Virus record (IMG/VR): IMGVR_UViG_3300044635_000323
Location: 1 to 31,148 of that record
Reading direction: 5' to 3' (one strand)
Source: a virus
Length of the DNA stretch: 31,148 nt
Shown piece after piece: positions 30,685 through 31,148 of the stretch (position 1 is the first letter of the stretch; each line of letters starts with the position of its first letter). A program made the translations under genes and the position numbers. Under the pieces are notes generated by a model that saw nothing but the letters and a program-made list of their open reading frames with translations, was not told where the DNA came from and made no database searches.

Positions 30685-31117
30685 CTAATCCTGGCAAAAC
30701 TTTACCGCCCCCCCTAGTGAACTTCAGGAACTCATCAGCGGCTTCTGCTTCACCCCTAAGAACCTTCTGACGGAGGGTGCTACGCTGTACGCCTCCCAGA
30801 CCAAGGTTAAAGCCAAAACTGACAAGAGCATCATTTTGACCTTGGGTAAGTACCATAGGAAAAAGTTTGGCAATCCCAGTTTCAAATCGCTGGAGATCAG
30901 CACTAAGGATTCCATCTACTTCATCCTTGGAAAACGTCCGGTTATGTTCTGGATGCAATGAGTAAGAGTCTCTTTGATCCAAAGGTAAACGACCCTGAAT
31001 GGGATAGAGAACATGGCCTACTCCTATAGTCCAGAGTTGAGCAGGGCAACGGTATGGCTTGTATCTGACACCTTCATGGTGCTTGATCATGTCCTTGCAC
31101 CGTTGAGAGACTTTCAA
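30644..31117 (-). CDS. Endolysin, GH24 lysozyme
   Basis: The 157-residue product starts at TTG (31117) with AGGTGG upstream. The catalytic region is HHEGVRYKPYRCPAQLWTIGVGH with E15, C24 and T30 spaced like E11, D20 and T26 of T4 lysozyme. The middle Asp is Cys here, a substitution seen in some natural phage lysozymes and tolerated in T4 (D20C is reported active). The domain continues to the C-terminal GLVKRRQDERSLF helix. It would cut peptidoglycan at lysis. No holin or spanin gene is visible in the window; they may lie beyond the right edge. Confidence 0.85.
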   Translation of the reverse strand: MKVSQRCKDMIKHHEGVRYKPYRCPAQLWTIGVGHVLYPIQGRLPLDQRDSYSLHPEHNRTFSKDEVDGILSADLQRFETGIAKLFPMVLTQGQNDALVSFGFNLGLGGVQRSTLRQKVLRGEAEAADEFLKFTRGGGKVLPGLVKRRQDERSLFLS

Positions 31118-31148
31118 TCTTTTCCACCTTTAAATGCCCTGCCACCAA

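Noticed and set aside
1-31148. Lysogeny module
   Set aside because: No integrase, excisionase or CI/Cro-type repressor was recognised; the operator-like dyads alone do not show lysogeny.

Overview
The window reads as a contiguous segment of a tailed-phage genome. It holds a complete head-and-tail set of the P22/Sf6 podovirus type: Sf6-like small terminase, large terminase, P22-type portal, scaffold, P22-type coat, gp4-like tail accessory factor, gp10-like DNA stabiliser, gp7-like ejection protein, a pectate-lyase-fold tailspike and an S74-domain fibre. No integrase, cI-like repressor or bacterial housekeeping gene is visible, so I infer a free phage, probably lytic. The host is probably a proteobacterium. 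The style of the small ORFs resembles phages of Burkholderiales and freshwater Betaproteobacteria, but the sequence does not prove that.

Layout. (1) 1-16656, minus strand: the virion block, transcribed from the small terminase near 16656 down to a large protein cut by the left edge. The order is terS, a 149-bp gap with a tandem repeat, terL, three small basic ORFs, portal, tailspike, S74 fibre, HExxH mini-protein, beta-rich protein, scaffold, coat, beta-rich protein, AT-hook ORF, gp4-like, fibre-like, gp10-like, NGGTG-repeat protein, gp7-like and the partial large protein. (2) 16657-16943: a divergent control region with several dyads. (3) 16944-19506, plus strand: an early-type operon with an ArdC-like antirestriction protein, a sliding-clamp-like protein and a run of tiny overlapping ORFs, closed by a hairpin terminator. 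(4) 19534-25645, minus strand: replication and recombination genes. These are a Sak4-type ATPase, two small proteins, a DUF669 SSB-like protein, a degenerate tRNA-like sequence, a Cas4/AddB-like nuclease, an SF2 helicase, a Cys-rich mini-protein, an HNH endonuclease and a VRR-NUC nuclease. (5) 25646-25757: a second divergent control region. (6) 25758-30684, plus strand: a Toprim primase-helicase, an HNH homing-type gene and about ten small stop/start-overlapping ORFs. (7) 30644-31117, minus strand: a GH24 lysozyme, running off toward the right edge.

Working model (inference): ArdC and the clamp-like protein act early. The primase-helicase, SF2 helicase, SSB-like protein, Sak4 annealase and nucleases drive recombination-linked replication with the host polymerase, since no DNA polymerase is encoded here. 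The minus-strand virion block then builds a P22-like particle carrying a swapped-in receptor-binding cassette, and the lysozyme releases progeny. The most unusual features are the tail cassette placed between portal and scaffold, the two operator-like regions, the terS-terL repeat gap, the Cas4-like cysteine signature with a matching stand-alone Cys domain, and the degenerate tRNA next to a terminator that points against local transcription.
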